Source of the DNA: Halalkalicoccus tibetensis
GTDB taxonomy: Archaea; Halobacteriota; Halobacteria; Halobacteriales; Halalkalicoccaceae
Assembly: GCF_037996645.1 (NCBI RefSeq)
Contig: NZ_JBBMXV010000001.1
Coordinates: forward strand, 314,168-378,167
DNA length: 64,000 bases
Direction: 5' to 3'
The position numbers and the translations under genes are program-made. This document shows, in pieces, positions 1 through 7,935 of this stretch; position 1 is the stretch's first letter, and each line of letters begins with the position of its first letter. Under the pieces are notes generated by a model, which was not told the origin of the DNA, did not search any database, and saw nothing but the letters and a program-made list of their open reading frames with translations.

Positions 1-2
1 TC

Positions 3-263
3 GAAGACGAACTCTCGCTGGCCCAGCGGTGGGTCCAGGGCCGCATCGCCGACGCCCACGAGCGCATCAGCGAGGCGATCGGCGACGGGGAGAACAGCCG
101 GCTGTACGCGGCGGTGCTCTCGGCGCTCGACAACGGGGCCACTGACACGGGTACGATCGCGGAGCAGGCCGACCTGCCCGAACCGGTCGCCGAGGACGCG
201 CTGTCGGTGCTCTCGGATCACGGGGTCATCCGGCGGACCGACGACGGCTGGGCGCTCGATTAG
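3..263 (+). CDS. C-terminal part of a winged-helix protein (5' end outside window)
   Basis: An open frame runs in from the left edge and stops at 261-263, giving 86 residues. The first half looks like a charged helical segment. The last 45 or so residues read like a winged-helix domain: helix, a turn with alternating Asp and Gly, a recognition helix with LPEPVAEDALSVL, and a wing ending VIRRTDDGWALD. This suggests a DNA-binding tail of a larger ATPase or regulator, but the family cannot be named from this fragment. Its stop overlaps by four bases the end of the convergent membrane-protein gene. Confidence 0.6.
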   Translation, partial: EDELSLAQRWVQGRIADAHERISEAIGDGENSRLYAAVLSALDNGATDTGTIAEQADLPEPVAEDALSVLSDHGVIRRTDDGWALD

Positions 264-706
264 ATCTCGCGGGTCAGCCCGTCGCGTAGATCGGAGCCGA
301 AGTACGCGCCGAGCGCACAGACCACCAGCCCGAAGACCGCCCCGAGCGCCGCGATCGTTAGTCCGCTGCCGACGACGACCCAGACGAGGTAGTCGAACGC
401 CGTCGAGAGCCCCAGCACCGCCGCGCCCGCGACGCCGGCCTCCGCCATGGGACGGGTCTCGCTCGCGGCACCCAACAGGAAGGCGCCGACGAACGCGCCC
501 AGAACGCCGCCCATCACCGGGATCGTCGCCCCGCCGACGAGGGTGCCCGCGAGGACGAGCACGAGCGCGAGGAGGAACCGCTTGGGCGAGAACAGCGTTC
601 CGGCGCGCTCGCGAACCCGGCCTCGGGAGCGCTCCGAGGACTCGCCGAGGTCGACCTCGTGGTCCTCGCTTCGGGTCTCGGTCAGCTGATCGGTTCGCTC
701 CGCCAT
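260..706 (-). CDS. DUF456-like small membrane protein
   Basis: Encodes 148 residues. The first 35 are polar and acidic, then come about four hydrophobic helices (residues 40-140) rich in Gly and Ala with repeated GxxxG patterns, and the end is SDLRDGLTREI. This layout and ending are typical of haloarchaeal membrane proteins annotated as DUF456-like; function is unknown. The start at 706 is preceded by a purine-rich GGAGGGGTGGT stretch that could act as a ribosome-binding site. Longer in-frame extensions to 835 are basic and not plausible. It converges on the winged-helix fragment with a four-base overlap. Confidence 0.75.
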   Translation of the reverse strand: MAERTDQLTETRSEDHEVDLGESSERSRGRVRERAGTLFSPKRFLLALVLVLAGTLVGGATIPVMGGVLGAFVGAFLLGAASETRPMAEAGVAGAAVLGLSTAFDYLVWVVVGSGLTIAALGAVFGLVVCALGAYFGSDLRDGLTREI

Positions 707-794
707 ACCACCCCTCCTTCCCCTACGACAAAGGACCTTTCGGCGGGTCGGCGAAACGGATGCATTGAAGTCCGACCGGCGGGAATTCCCCCGC

Positions 795-2045
795 ATGAAC
801 GCAGGCGACCGCGTCCGTGCGAGGCGGGCCGACACGACCTACGAGGGCGTCCTCCTGCCCTCCTCGAACGAGGACCACCTCGTCCTCAAGCTCGACGGCG
901 GGTACAACGTCGGGATCGATCGCGAGGGAGCCGACGTCGAGACCCTCGAGACCGACGTCTACGAGATCGGCGAGGGAAGCACCGACGAGGAGTCGGAAGT
1001 CAAGTTCGACGAGGAGCTTCCTACCGTCTCGCTGATCAGTACCGGAGGCACGATCGCCTCGACGGTCGACTACCGCACCGGCGCGGTCACGGCGCAGTTC
1101 GACGCCGAGGACGTGCTCCGCGCGGTACCGGATCTGGCCGGCCTCGCGAACTACCGGGGGCGGGTGGTCACGAACATCCTCTCGGAGAACATGACCCCCG
1201 CGGTCTGGCGCGAGCTCGCGGAGGCCGTCCACGAGGAGATCGAGAACGGTGCCGACGGCGTCGTCGTCATGCACGGCACCGACACGATGCAGTTCTCCGC
1301 GTCGGCGCTCTCGTTCATGCTCGACACCCCCGTGCCGGTGGTCTTCACCGGCAGCCAGCGCTCGGCGGATCGACCCTCCTCGGACAACGTGATGAACGCG
1401 GTCTGTGCCGTCGAGGCCGCCAAAAGCGACCTCGCGGAGGTGCTCGTCTGCATGCACGCCACCGGGTCCGACGACCGCTGTGCGCTGCATCGCGGCACCC
1501 GGGTCAGGAAGAACCACACGTCTCGGCGGGACGCCTTCGAGACGATAGGGAGGGAGCCGCTCGCGGAGATCGACTACGCGAACCGTGAGGTCTCGGTCCG
1601 CCGGGAGCACGCGACGCGGGGCGATCGCGAGCTCTCGCTCTCGCCCGCCCTCGAAGCCGACGTCGGACTGCTGAAGTACACCCCCGGGATGGGTCCCGAG
1701 GCGCTCGCGCCCTACGAGGACGCGGCGGGGCTCGTGATCGAGGGCACCGGGCTGGGCCACGTCCACACCGACTGGATCCCCCGGATCGCCGAACTGGTCG
1801 AGTCGGGGACGCCGGTCGTGATGACCAGCCAGTGTCTCGAAGGACGGGTCTGTGACCGGGTCTACGACACCGGCCGAGACCTCCTCGAGGCGGGCGTGAT
1901 CGAGGCCGGCGACACCCTGCCGGGTACCGCGAAGGTCAAACTCATGTGGGCGCTCGCGAACGCGGGGTCCGCTACGGAGGCCGAGGAGCTGCTGCGGGAG
2001 TCGATCGCGGGCGAGCTCACGGAACGATCCGTCCCATGGAACTGA
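795..2045 (+). CDS. gatD: Glu-tRNA(Gln) amidotransferase subunit D
   Basis: GatD is the glutaminase/asparaginase-like subunit of the archaeal GatDE complex, which converts Glu-tRNA(Gln) to Gln-tRNA(Gln). The 416-residue product has an N-terminal barrel-like region (GDRVRARR, GYNVGID) followed by an L-asparaginase fold with both hallmark motifs: STGGTIAS near residue 84 and VVMHGTDTM near residue 160. The AUG at 795 is chosen because the family starts MNxGDRV; an in-frame UUG at 765 would add ten residues. GatE is not in this window. The end overlaps the next gene by ten bases, so co-translation is likely. Confidence 0.95.
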   Translation: MNAGDRVRARRADTTYEGVLLPSSNEDHLVLKLDGGYNVGIDREGADVETLETDVYEIGEGSTDEESEVKFDEELPTVSLISTGGTIASTVDYRTGAVTAQFDAEDVLRAVPDLAGLANYRGRVVTNILSENMTPAVWRELAEAVHEEIENGADGVVVMHGTDTMQFSASALSFMLDTPVPVVFTGSQRSADRPSSDNVMNAVCAVEAAKSDLAEVLVCMHATGSDDRCALHRGTRVRKNHTSRRDAFETIGREPLAEIDYANREVSVRREHATRGDRELSLSPALEADVGLLKYTPGMGPEALAPYEDAAGLVIEGTGLGHVHTDWIPRIAELVESGTPVVMTSQCLEGRVCDRVYDTGRDLLEAGVIEAGDTLPGTAKVKLMWALANAGSATEAEELLRESIAGELTERSVPWN

Positions 2046-2935
2046 GGGAGGCCCGGCTGGAGGACCACGAGGCCGTCGCCGCGTTCACCAGGAACACCTG
2101 GCCCGACCGGGAGGCCGGCGACTACCTGCCCGATATCTACCCCGAGTGGATCGAGGGCGAGAACCACACCCTCGTGGCCGAGGCGGGCGGGGAGATCGCC
2201 GGTGTCGCCCAGTGTACGATGCTCTCGGACACCGAGGCGTGGTGTCAGGGGATGCGCGTCCACCCCGAGTACCGCGGCGAGGGCGTCGCCCGCCGGATCA
2301 CCCACGCGCTGTTCGACTGGGCGCGCGAGCAGGGCGCGCTCGTCGCCCGGAGCATGGTGTTCTCGTGGAACGTCCCCAGCCTGGGACTCTCGCGGAGCAT
2401 CGGCTTCGACCCCGCGACGGAGCTTCGCTGGGCGACGCCCGCGCCGGATCCCGATGTCGAGCCCGAGCTCAGGGTCACGGCCGAGCCGGACGACGCGTGG
2501 CACGCTTGGGCCGACAGCGACGCCCGCCGTCACCTGACGGGGCTCGCGCTCGACCTGGAGGAGTCGTGGGCGCTCTCGGAGCTCACCCGCGAGGACCTCC
2601 GCCGGGCGGCCGAGGAGACCGCGGTCTTCGCGGTGCGCGACGACGGACTCAGGGCGATGAGCTATCGGGTTCGCGACTACGAGCGCGAGGGCGAGGACGG
2701 GACCGAGCGCTGGGCCGAGTACGGGGTCGGCGCCTGGGACGACCTCGAGGCCGCCCGGGCGCTGTTCGCCGCGATCGCCCGGGACGCCGCGGCTCTCGGC
2801 GCCGATCGCACGCGGGTGTGGATCCCCGAGACGACCGAGCACGTCTCGGACGCCGCCTACCTGCGGGCCGGCGCCTCCGAGGAGCCCGACTTCGTGTTCG
2901 CGGCCGACCTCACTGCCGACCGGACCCGCCGCTGA
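2036..2935 (+). CDS. GNAT-family N-acetyltransferase, double-domain
   Basis: A 299-residue protein. Residues 1-130 form a recognisable GNAT domain: the start MELREARLEDHEAV, then a motif-A-like segment GMRVHPEYRGEGVARRI that binds the acetyl-CoA pyrophosphate. The second half (about 145-295) looks like a diverged partner domain, as in other tandem GNAT proteins of haloarchaea. The substrate cannot be told. The start lies inside the end of gatD (ten-base overlap), so both are likely on one transcript. The 3' end overlaps the convergent SAMP1 gene by 26 bases. Confidence 0.85.
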   Translation: MELREARLEDHEAVAAFTRNTWPDREAGDYLPDIYPEWIEGENHTLVAEAGGEIAGVAQCTMLSDTEAWCQGMRVHPEYRGEGVARRITHALFDWAREQGALVARSMVFSWNVPSLGLSRSIGFDPATELRWATPAPDPDVEPELRVTAEPDDAWHAWADSDARRHLTGLALDLEESWALSELTREDLRRAAEETAVFAVRDDGLRAMSYRVRDYEREGEDGTERWAEYGVGAWDDLEAARALFAAIARDAAALGADRTRVWIPETTEHVSDAAYLRAGASEEPDFVFAADLTADRTRR

Positions 2936-3200
2936 CCGGGGGGAACAGCGCGAGCTCGTCGCCCGACTCGAGCTCGGTATCGAGCCCCGACTCCTGGGTG
3001 AAGACGTTCGACCCGTTGCGAAGCAGGTTGATGTGCTCCTCGAGCTCGCCCTCGTCGTCCAGCACCCGTTCCTCGAGGGCCGGATGGGAGTCCAGCAGCG
3101 CCTCCAGGGCCTCCCCGACGGTGTCGCCGGGCCCAGCGTCGACCGCAACGCGCTTCCCGCCGGCCAGCTCCGCCAGATCGGCGAACAGTTTCCACTCCAT
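2910..3200 (-). CDS. samp1: Ubiquitin-like small archaeal modifier protein SAMP1 with C-terminal extension
   Basis: A beta-grasp protein of 96 residues resembling haloarchaeal SAMP1/MoaD. Family traits include the start MEWKLFADLAELAGG, the segment HINLLRNG and the end DELALFPPVSGG. SAMP1 is activated at its diglycine by the E1-like UbaA, then attached to lysines or used as a sulfur carrier for molybdopterin. Unusually, the diglycine is not terminal: four more residues (SGRQ) follow before the stop. The extension is encoded in the stretch that overlaps the convergent GNAT gene. A TATA-like box at 3276-3283 on the minus strand suggests a leader of roughly 50 bases. Confidence 0.9.
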   Translation of the reverse strand: MEWKLFADLAELAGGKRVAVDAGPGDTVGEALEALLDSHPALEERVLDDEGELEEHINLLRNGSNVFTQESGLDTELESGDELALFPPVSGGSGRQ

Positions 3201-3275
3201 ACCCCGTCTCCCCGCTCGGGGAGGATGAGCGTTCCGCTCGCGACCTCGTCACACGCCATCACGCCACATTATGAC

Positions 3276-3283
3276 ATTATATA
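3276..3283 (-). promoter_or_regulatory. TATA-like box for SAMP1 gene
   Basis: The minus-strand sequence TTATATAAT sits in an AT-rich patch (3268-3330) that stands out in this GC-rich region, about 75 bases before the SAMP1 start. It is back to back with the TATA box of the small HTH gene. Assigned by position and composition only. Confidence 0.5.
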
Positions 3284-3316
3284 ACACACCTATGGATTAT
3301 CCGATATAGGGGGTAA

Positions 3317-3325
3317 GTTTATATT
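3317..3325 (+). promoter_or_regulatory. TATA box for leaderless HTH gene
   Basis: GTTTATATT is centred about 27 bases before the AUG at 3348. That spacing is expected when transcription starts at or next to the start codon, so the mRNA is probably leaderless. This also decides the start at 3348 over the upstream AUG at 3324. Confidence 0.65.
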
Positions 3326-3347
3326 GAATGACGAATATCACTCGAGT

Positions 3348-3581
3348 ATGAGCACGGCAGCACTCACCCACGATCACGACCGAACCGAGATCCCGGCCGA
3401 GATCCAGTCGGCCAGTTCGAAGCTCGTCTACCTCTACCTGCACACCGCCGGCGAGGCGACCGTCGAGGAGCTTCAGTCCTCGCTGGGCATGAAGCAGCTC
3501 GCGCTGTTCCCGGTGCTCGAGACCCTCTCGGGTGAGGGCCTCGTCGACCGCGAGGGCGAGCGCTACACGGTCGCGGCCTGA
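3348..3581 (+). CDS. Small winged-helix (MarR/TrmB-like) regulator
   Basis: A 77-residue protein made almost entirely of one winged-helix domain: a helical start AEIQSASSKLVYLYL, a helix-turn-helix ATVEELQSSLGMKQLALFPVL and a short wing EGLVDREGERYTVAA. It resembles small haloarchaeal HTH proteins of unknown target. The start at 3348 is set by a TATA box 27 bases upstream. Nothing adjacent reveals its regulon; the neighbouring ion-transport block lies downstream in the opposite orientation. Confidence 0.8.
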   Translation: MSTAALTHDHDRTEIPAEIQSASSKLVYLYLHTAGEATVEELQSSLGMKQLALFPVLETLSGEGLVDREGERYTVAA

Positions 3582-3737
3582 TCGAGCGTACGAACGACCC
3601 CGACCTTCGAGCCGGGAGCCGATTCGAACCACTCCGAAACACGAACGCGGCCCTTCTACTCCCGAACTCACGTTTCCACGAGTGGTGCGTCCATCCGACG
3701 GAGGACCGACGAGGGCGCCCTTCGGCGAACGCGGCCG

Positions 3738-4217
3738 CTACTTGAGCAGCGCCTCGAGCTCGCTCTGGTTCTCGCGGGTCCCGACCGCGACGACGATGTC
3801 GTCGGTCTGAAGGATGAAATCGGCCTCCGGACTGGCGACGCACTCCTCGCCGCGCTCGACGGCGATGATCGTCGCGCCGGTTCGCTCGCGGATGTCCGCC
3901 TCCGCGAGGGTCTGCCCGATGATCGGGTCGTCCTCGGCGAGGGTGTACCACTCGAGAATGACGCCCTCGCCGAGCATCGTTTCGGGCGATTTCGTGCGAA
4001 CGGGTTGGAAGTAGGCCCCTTCGAGGATCGAGCCGACGATCCGCGATTCCTGGTCGGTCAGGTCGAGCATCTCCTCCCCGTCGGCGTCCGGCGACTCCCG
4101 GTAGAAGAGCTCGCGCCGGCCGCTGTTGTGGATGATCACGACGGCGACGCCCCCCTCCTCGAGCGTGACCTCGAAGCGCTTGCCGACCCCTGGGAGATCG
4201 GTTTCCGAAACGTCCAT
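3738..4217 (-). CDS. TrkA-C domain gating subunit of a cation:proton antiporter (KhtT-like)
   Basis: A soluble 159-residue protein. The N-terminal half (MDVSETDLPGVGKRFEVTL, then VVIIHNSGRRELFYR) is typical of KhtT/YhaT-type regulators. The C-terminal half from about residue 85 is a TrkA-C (RCK-C) domain with GATIIAVERG and VAVGTREN. In the Bacillus KhtTU system the equivalent subunit binds nucleotide and gates a K+/H+ antiporter. The gene is divergent from the antiporter at 4348, only 130 bases away, consistent with a functional pair. A minus-strand CTTTATA at 4241-4247 lies 27 bases before the start, suggesting a leaderless transcript. Confidence 0.85.
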   Translation of the reverse strand: MDVSETDLPGVGKRFEVTLEEGGVAVVIIHNSGRRELFYRESPDADGEEMLDLTDQESRIVGSILEGAYFQPVRTKSPETMLGEGVILEWYTLAEDDPIIGQTLAEADIRERTGATIIAVERGEECVASPEADFILQTDDIVVAVGTRENQSELEALLK

Positions 4218-4240
4218 ACACGGACTTTCGGCTTCGCTCG

Positions 4241-4247
4241 TATAAAG
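4241..4247 (-). promoter_or_regulatory. TATA box for the KhtT-like gene
   Basis: The minus-strand heptamer CTTTATA is about 27 bases upstream of the start at 4217, the spacing expected for a leaderless archaeal transcript. Confidence 0.6.
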
Positions 4248-4347
4248 GTGAAACCCTCGGGCGGATGGAAAGGCTATTCCCCGGCCTCTCGCATCGAATA
4301 GACATGCATCGTAGGCCGAGCACACGTCGCCGCCCGATCCGCTGAGT

Positions 4348-5565
4348 ATGGCCGTCGAGAACCACCTCCTCGACGTGGGGATCATGTTCGCCGCGGTCGC
4401 CGCGATGGGCGTCGTCGCGAAGCGCCTCGACCAGTCCGTTATCCCCTTCTACATCCTGATCGGCATGCTGCTCGGCCCGCACGTCCTCGGGGAGCTCGGC
4501 CTCCCGTTCGTCGAGGAGACGACGTTCGTCGAGATCGGCGCCGAGCTCGGGATCGTCTTTCTCCTCTTCTTCCTCGGCCTGGAGTTCAATCTCGACCGGC
4601 TGCTCGAGAGCAAGGAACGGATCGGTAGAGCAGGCACCATCGACCTCGTCATCAACTTCGGGATCGGGCTCGTGTTGGGCTACGTCGTCTTCGACGCGCT
4701 CCTCCCGGCCGTCCTCGTCGCCGGGATCGTCTACATCTCCTCGTCGGCGATCATCACGAAGTCGCTGATCGACCTCGGCTGGATCGCCAACAGCGAGAGC
4801 GATCCCATGCTGGGGACGCTCGTCTACGAGGACCTCTTCATCGCGATCTACCTCGCTGTGGTCTCGGCGCTCGTGTTGGGCGGCGGCGACGTCGGCGAGG
4901 CCGTCGAGTCCGTCGGGATCGCCTTCGCGTTCATCCTCGTGCTCCTCCTGCTCGTCTACTTCGGCACCGCCTGGTTCGAGCGCGCGCTTCGCACCCAGTC
5001 CAACGAGTTCTTCGTCCTTCGGGCGATCGGAATCACCGTCCTCGTCGCGGGCGCGGCGCTCGCCGCCGGGGTCAGCGAGGCAGTCGCGGCCTTCTTCATC
5101 GGGATGGCCTTCAGCTCGACCGACTACGTCGACGAGCTCGAACACAATCTCGAGGCGATCCGCGACACCTTCGCCGCGGTCTTCTTCTTCTGGATCGGTC
5201 TCGTCACCGACCCCGCGCTCTTTCCGGCGGTCGCCGGCCTCGTCGCGCTCGCCGTCCTGCTCACGACGCCGACGAAGCTCGTCAGCGGCTACCTCGGTGG
5301 GCGGGTCTACGGCCTCGACGAACGGCGCTCGACCCGCGTCGGGCTGGGGATGGTCACCCGCGGGGAGTTCTCGCTGATCATCGCGACCGTCGCCGTCGGC
5401 GGCGCGGGCGTGACGCTCCCCGCGGAAATGGCGGCCACGATCCAGGCGTTCGCCGTCGGCTACGTCCTCGTGATGAGTATCCTCGGGACGACGCTGATGC
5501 GTTACTCCGGTGTCTTCGAGGAGCTGGTCGTTGCCCGTTCCTCGGACGAAGTCCCGGCCGACTAA
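4348..5565 (+). CDS. CPA2-type K+(Na+)/H+ antiporter (KhtU/KefB-like)
   Basis: A 405-residue integral membrane protein with about 12 hydrophobic segments and the CPA2 signatures FYILIGMLLGPHVLGE near the N-terminus, FLLFFLGLEFNLDRL and MVTRGEFSLIIATVA near residue 335. It should exchange K+ or Na+ for protons across the membrane. It has no C-terminal TrkA-N/C domain. The regulatory domain is instead a separate protein encoded divergently (3738-4217). This is the first of three CPA2 membrane units in a row. Confidence 0.9.
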   Translation: MAVENHLLDVGIMFAAVAAMGVVAKRLDQSVIPFYILIGMLLGPHVLGELGLPFVEETTFVEIGAELGIVFLLFFLGLEFNLDRLLESKERIGRAGTIDLVINFGIGLVLGYVVFDALLPAVLVAGIVYISSSAIITKSLIDLGWIANSESDPMLGTLVYEDLFIAIYLAVVSALVLGGGDVGEAVESVGIAFAFILVLLLLVYFGTAWFERALRTQSNEFFVLRAIGITVLVAGAALAAGVSEAVAAFFIGMAFSSTDYVDELEHNLEAIRDTFAAVFFFWIGLVTDPALFPAVAGLVALAVLLTTPTKLVSGYLGGRVYGLDERRSTRVGLGMVTRGEFSLIIATVAVGGAGVTLPAEMAATIQAFAVGYVLVMSILGTTLMRYSGVFEELVVARSSDEVPAD

Positions 5566-5680
5566 GCTCCCCACGTCTCCGAGGACGGATCCCGGACCGT
5601 ACTGCTCTCGCGCCTTGAAATGCCGGCCGAACATCCAAACGGTAGCCACGCCGACGGGATACCGACCACATCTCGGTGCC

Positions 5681-6127
5681 ATGTACGACACGATACTCCT
5701 CCCGACGGACGGCAGCGATAACGCGGAACTGGCCTCGGACCGTGCGATCGCCGTCGCCGATACGTTCGGGGCGACGCTGCACGTCCTCTACGTTGTTGAA
5801 CGGACTCGGGACGATCCGGAAACGAAGGGGATCGAGGAGAAGGTCTCGGAGGAGCTGAATCGGGGACGCGAAGTCGTCGAAGGGGTTGAGAAACGAGCCG
5901 CAAACGGGGAGGTCGAGACGACGACGACCGTCGAACCGGGCGTTCCCCGGTCGACGATCGCCGACTACGCCGAGGAGCACGGGATCGATCTGATCGTCAT
6001 CGGCTCGACCGGGGCCGACGACCCGACGGACAAGCTGCTGGGAACGGTCTCGAAGTTCGTCGTCAACGAGGCGCCGGCGGACGTGCTGACCGTCCGCCCC
6101 GACGAGTCCCTCTCCGGGCCGGACTAA
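5681..6127 (+). CDS. Universal stress protein (UspA family)
   Basis: A single 148-residue Usp domain. It starts MYDTILLPTDGSDNA and carries the nucleotide-binding pattern IGSTGADDPTDKLLGTVSKF, close to the G-x2-G-x9-G-S/T motif of ATP-binding Usp proteins. Residue 1 is placed at the AUG at 5681 because the family begins M-Y-x-x-I-L. It sits between two antiporter units in the same direction, so a role in sensing energy or osmotic state for them is reasonable but inferred. Confidence 0.9.
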   Translation: MYDTILLPTDGSDNAELASDRAIAVADTFGATLHVLYVVERTRDDPETKGIEEKVSEELNRGREVVEGVEKRAANGEVETTTTVEPGVPRSTIADYAEEHGIDLIVIGSTGADDPTDKLLGTVSKFVVNEAPADVLTVRPDESLSGPD

Positions 6128-6183
6128 CCGGAACGACAACTGATTTATTCCCCGTGCTCCGTCGATAAGACGACTCCCTATTG

Positions 6184-7935
6184 ATGGTCACGCAGATCGC
6201 GCTCGCGGCCGACTTCGCGATCATCGTCGTCACGGCGACGGTCATCGGCTTCCTGGCCAAGCAGACCGGCCAGCCGACCATCATCGCGTATATCCTGACG
6301 GGGCTGCTGCTGGGGCCCGTCTTCCTCGACGTCGTCACCGAGGAGGGGCTCGTCGAGCTCATGGCCGAGCTCGGCCTGGGCTTCCTCCTGTTCCTGCTGG
6401 GGATCAAGATGCGCCTCGACGACGTCAAGGAGATCCTGCGTCCGATCGTCAACATCGCGGTCTGGCAGACGATCCTCCAGACCGCGCTGGCCTTCGCGGT
6501 CGCCTACGTCCTCGGGTTCACCCTGGTCGAGACGGGCATCATCGCGCTCGCGACCGTCTTCGGCGCGACCCCGATCATCGTCAAGATCCTCACCGACAAG
6601 GACGAGATCACCGCGCTGCCGGGCAAGATCGACGTCGGGGTCCTGATCGTCCAGGACATCTACCTGGTGTTCGTCCTCGCGATGCTCGGCGCGGGCCAGC
6701 TCGACAGCGCCAGCGAGGCCGGCATCACCCTCGCGACGATCACCGCACTGATCGGCCTGATCGGCGTCTTCTCGGTCGCCTCCTCGCGCTACCTCCTGCC
6801 GAAGCTCTTCCGCGAGATCGCCGACAACAAGGACGTCTTCTTCGTCGTCGCGCTCGCGTGGGCCTTTCTCTTCATCAGCGTCTCCGAGGCGCTCGACCTC
6901 TCGGTCGAGGTCGGCGCCTTCCTCGCGGGGATCAGCCTCGCCCAGCTGCCCTACAGCAAGGAGCTGGAGGAGCGCATCGGCCCCATCACGGACTTCTTCA
7001 TCCTCGTCTTCTTCGCCTCGATCGGGCTGCGCCTCGCCGCCGACGACCTGCTGGCCTACTGGGTCGAGGCCGTCGTCGCCTCGGTCGTGCTGATGGTCGG
7101 GAACTTCTGGATCATGTTCTACCTCATCGACCGCGAGGACTTCAGCGTCGAGACCTCCTTCCTCGGGAGCATCAACATGATCCAGGTCAGCGAGTTCTCG
7201 CTGGTCGTCGGCGCGCTCGCGATCGCCCAGGGCTACATCGGCACCGAGATCCTCGGCTATCTGAGCCTGATGGCGCTGCTGACGATGAGCGTCTCGGTCT
7301 ACATCATCAACTACAATCACGCGATCTACGCCCGGGTCCAGCCCTGGTTCGCGCGCTTCGAGGGCGAGGGGAAGGGCGACGTCGAGCTGCCGGAGTACCG
7401 CGACCACGCCGTCGCGATCGGCTACGACGAGATCACCAGGAGCGCGCTGCCGTTCCTCGAGGAGGAGTTCGGCCACGTCGTCGTCATCGACAGGAAGACC
7501 GCCCACGTCGAGGCGCTCGAACGCGAGGGCTACGACGCGATCTACGGCGACTTCCGCCACGGCGAGATCCGCAAGGCCGCGGGATTGAAGCGTGCCGATT
7601 TCGTGTTGAGCTCGACCGTCCAGCCCGAGGTGAACAAGGCGCTGCTCGCGGAACTTCCCGAGGAGACGACGGTGTTCGTCGAGGCCAACTGGATCGACGA
7701 CGCGCGCGAGCTCTACGATCTCGGCGCACACTACGTGATCATGAGCACGCATCTGACCGCCGAACGGATCAGCGAGTACATCGAGCTGTACGTCGAGGAC
7801 AGCGCGTCGTTCCGCGAGTACGTCGCCGACGACGTCGAACGGATCCGGCGCCACGACGAGGAGGAGATAGACACCTACATGACCGAGCGACTGCGCCGGT
7901 CGGAACGCGAATCGGAGGGTGTCGCCGATGAGTGA
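6184..7935 (+). CDS. CPA2 antiporter with C-terminal TrkA-N-like domain, degenerate nucleotide site
   Basis: A 583-residue protein. Residues 1-385 form a CPA2 antiporter membrane domain (GLLLGPVF, LLGIKMRLDDVK, NMIQVSEFSLVVGAL). Residues 400-540 form a Rossmann-like TrkA-N domain. The glycine loop that normally reads GxGxxG is here AIGYDEITRSA, lacking the second and third glycines, so NAD(H) binding may be lost or altered. The start codon is the AUG at 6184; a UUG sits directly before it. The last eight bases overlap the next antiporter gene, implying a coupled pair. Confidence 0.88.
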   Translation: MVTQIALAADFAIIVVTATVIGFLAKQTGQPTIIAYILTGLLLGPVFLDVVTEEGLVELMAELGLGFLLFLLGIKMRLDDVKEILRPIVNIAVWQTILQTALAFAVAYVLGFTLVETGIIALATVFGATPIIVKILTDKDEITALPGKIDVGVLIVQDIYLVFVLAMLGAGQLDSASEAGITLATITALIGLIGVFSVASSRYLLPKLFREIADNKDVFFVVALAWAFLFISVSEALDLSVEVGAFLAGISLAQLPYSKELEERIGPITDFFILVFFASIGLRLAADDLLAYWVEAVVASVVLMVGNFWIMFYLIDREDFSVETSFLGSINMIQVSEFSLVVGALAIAQGYIGTEILGYLSLMALLTMSVSVYIINYNHAIYARVQPWFARFEGEGKGDVELPEYRDHAVAIGYDEITRSALPFLEEEFGHVVVIDRKTAHVEALEREGYDAIYGDFRHGEIRKAAGLKRADFVLSSTVQPEVNKALLAELPEETTVFVEANWIDDARELYDLGAHYVIMSTHLTAERISEYIELYVEDSASFREYVADDVERIRRHDEEEIDTYMTERLRRSERESEGVADE

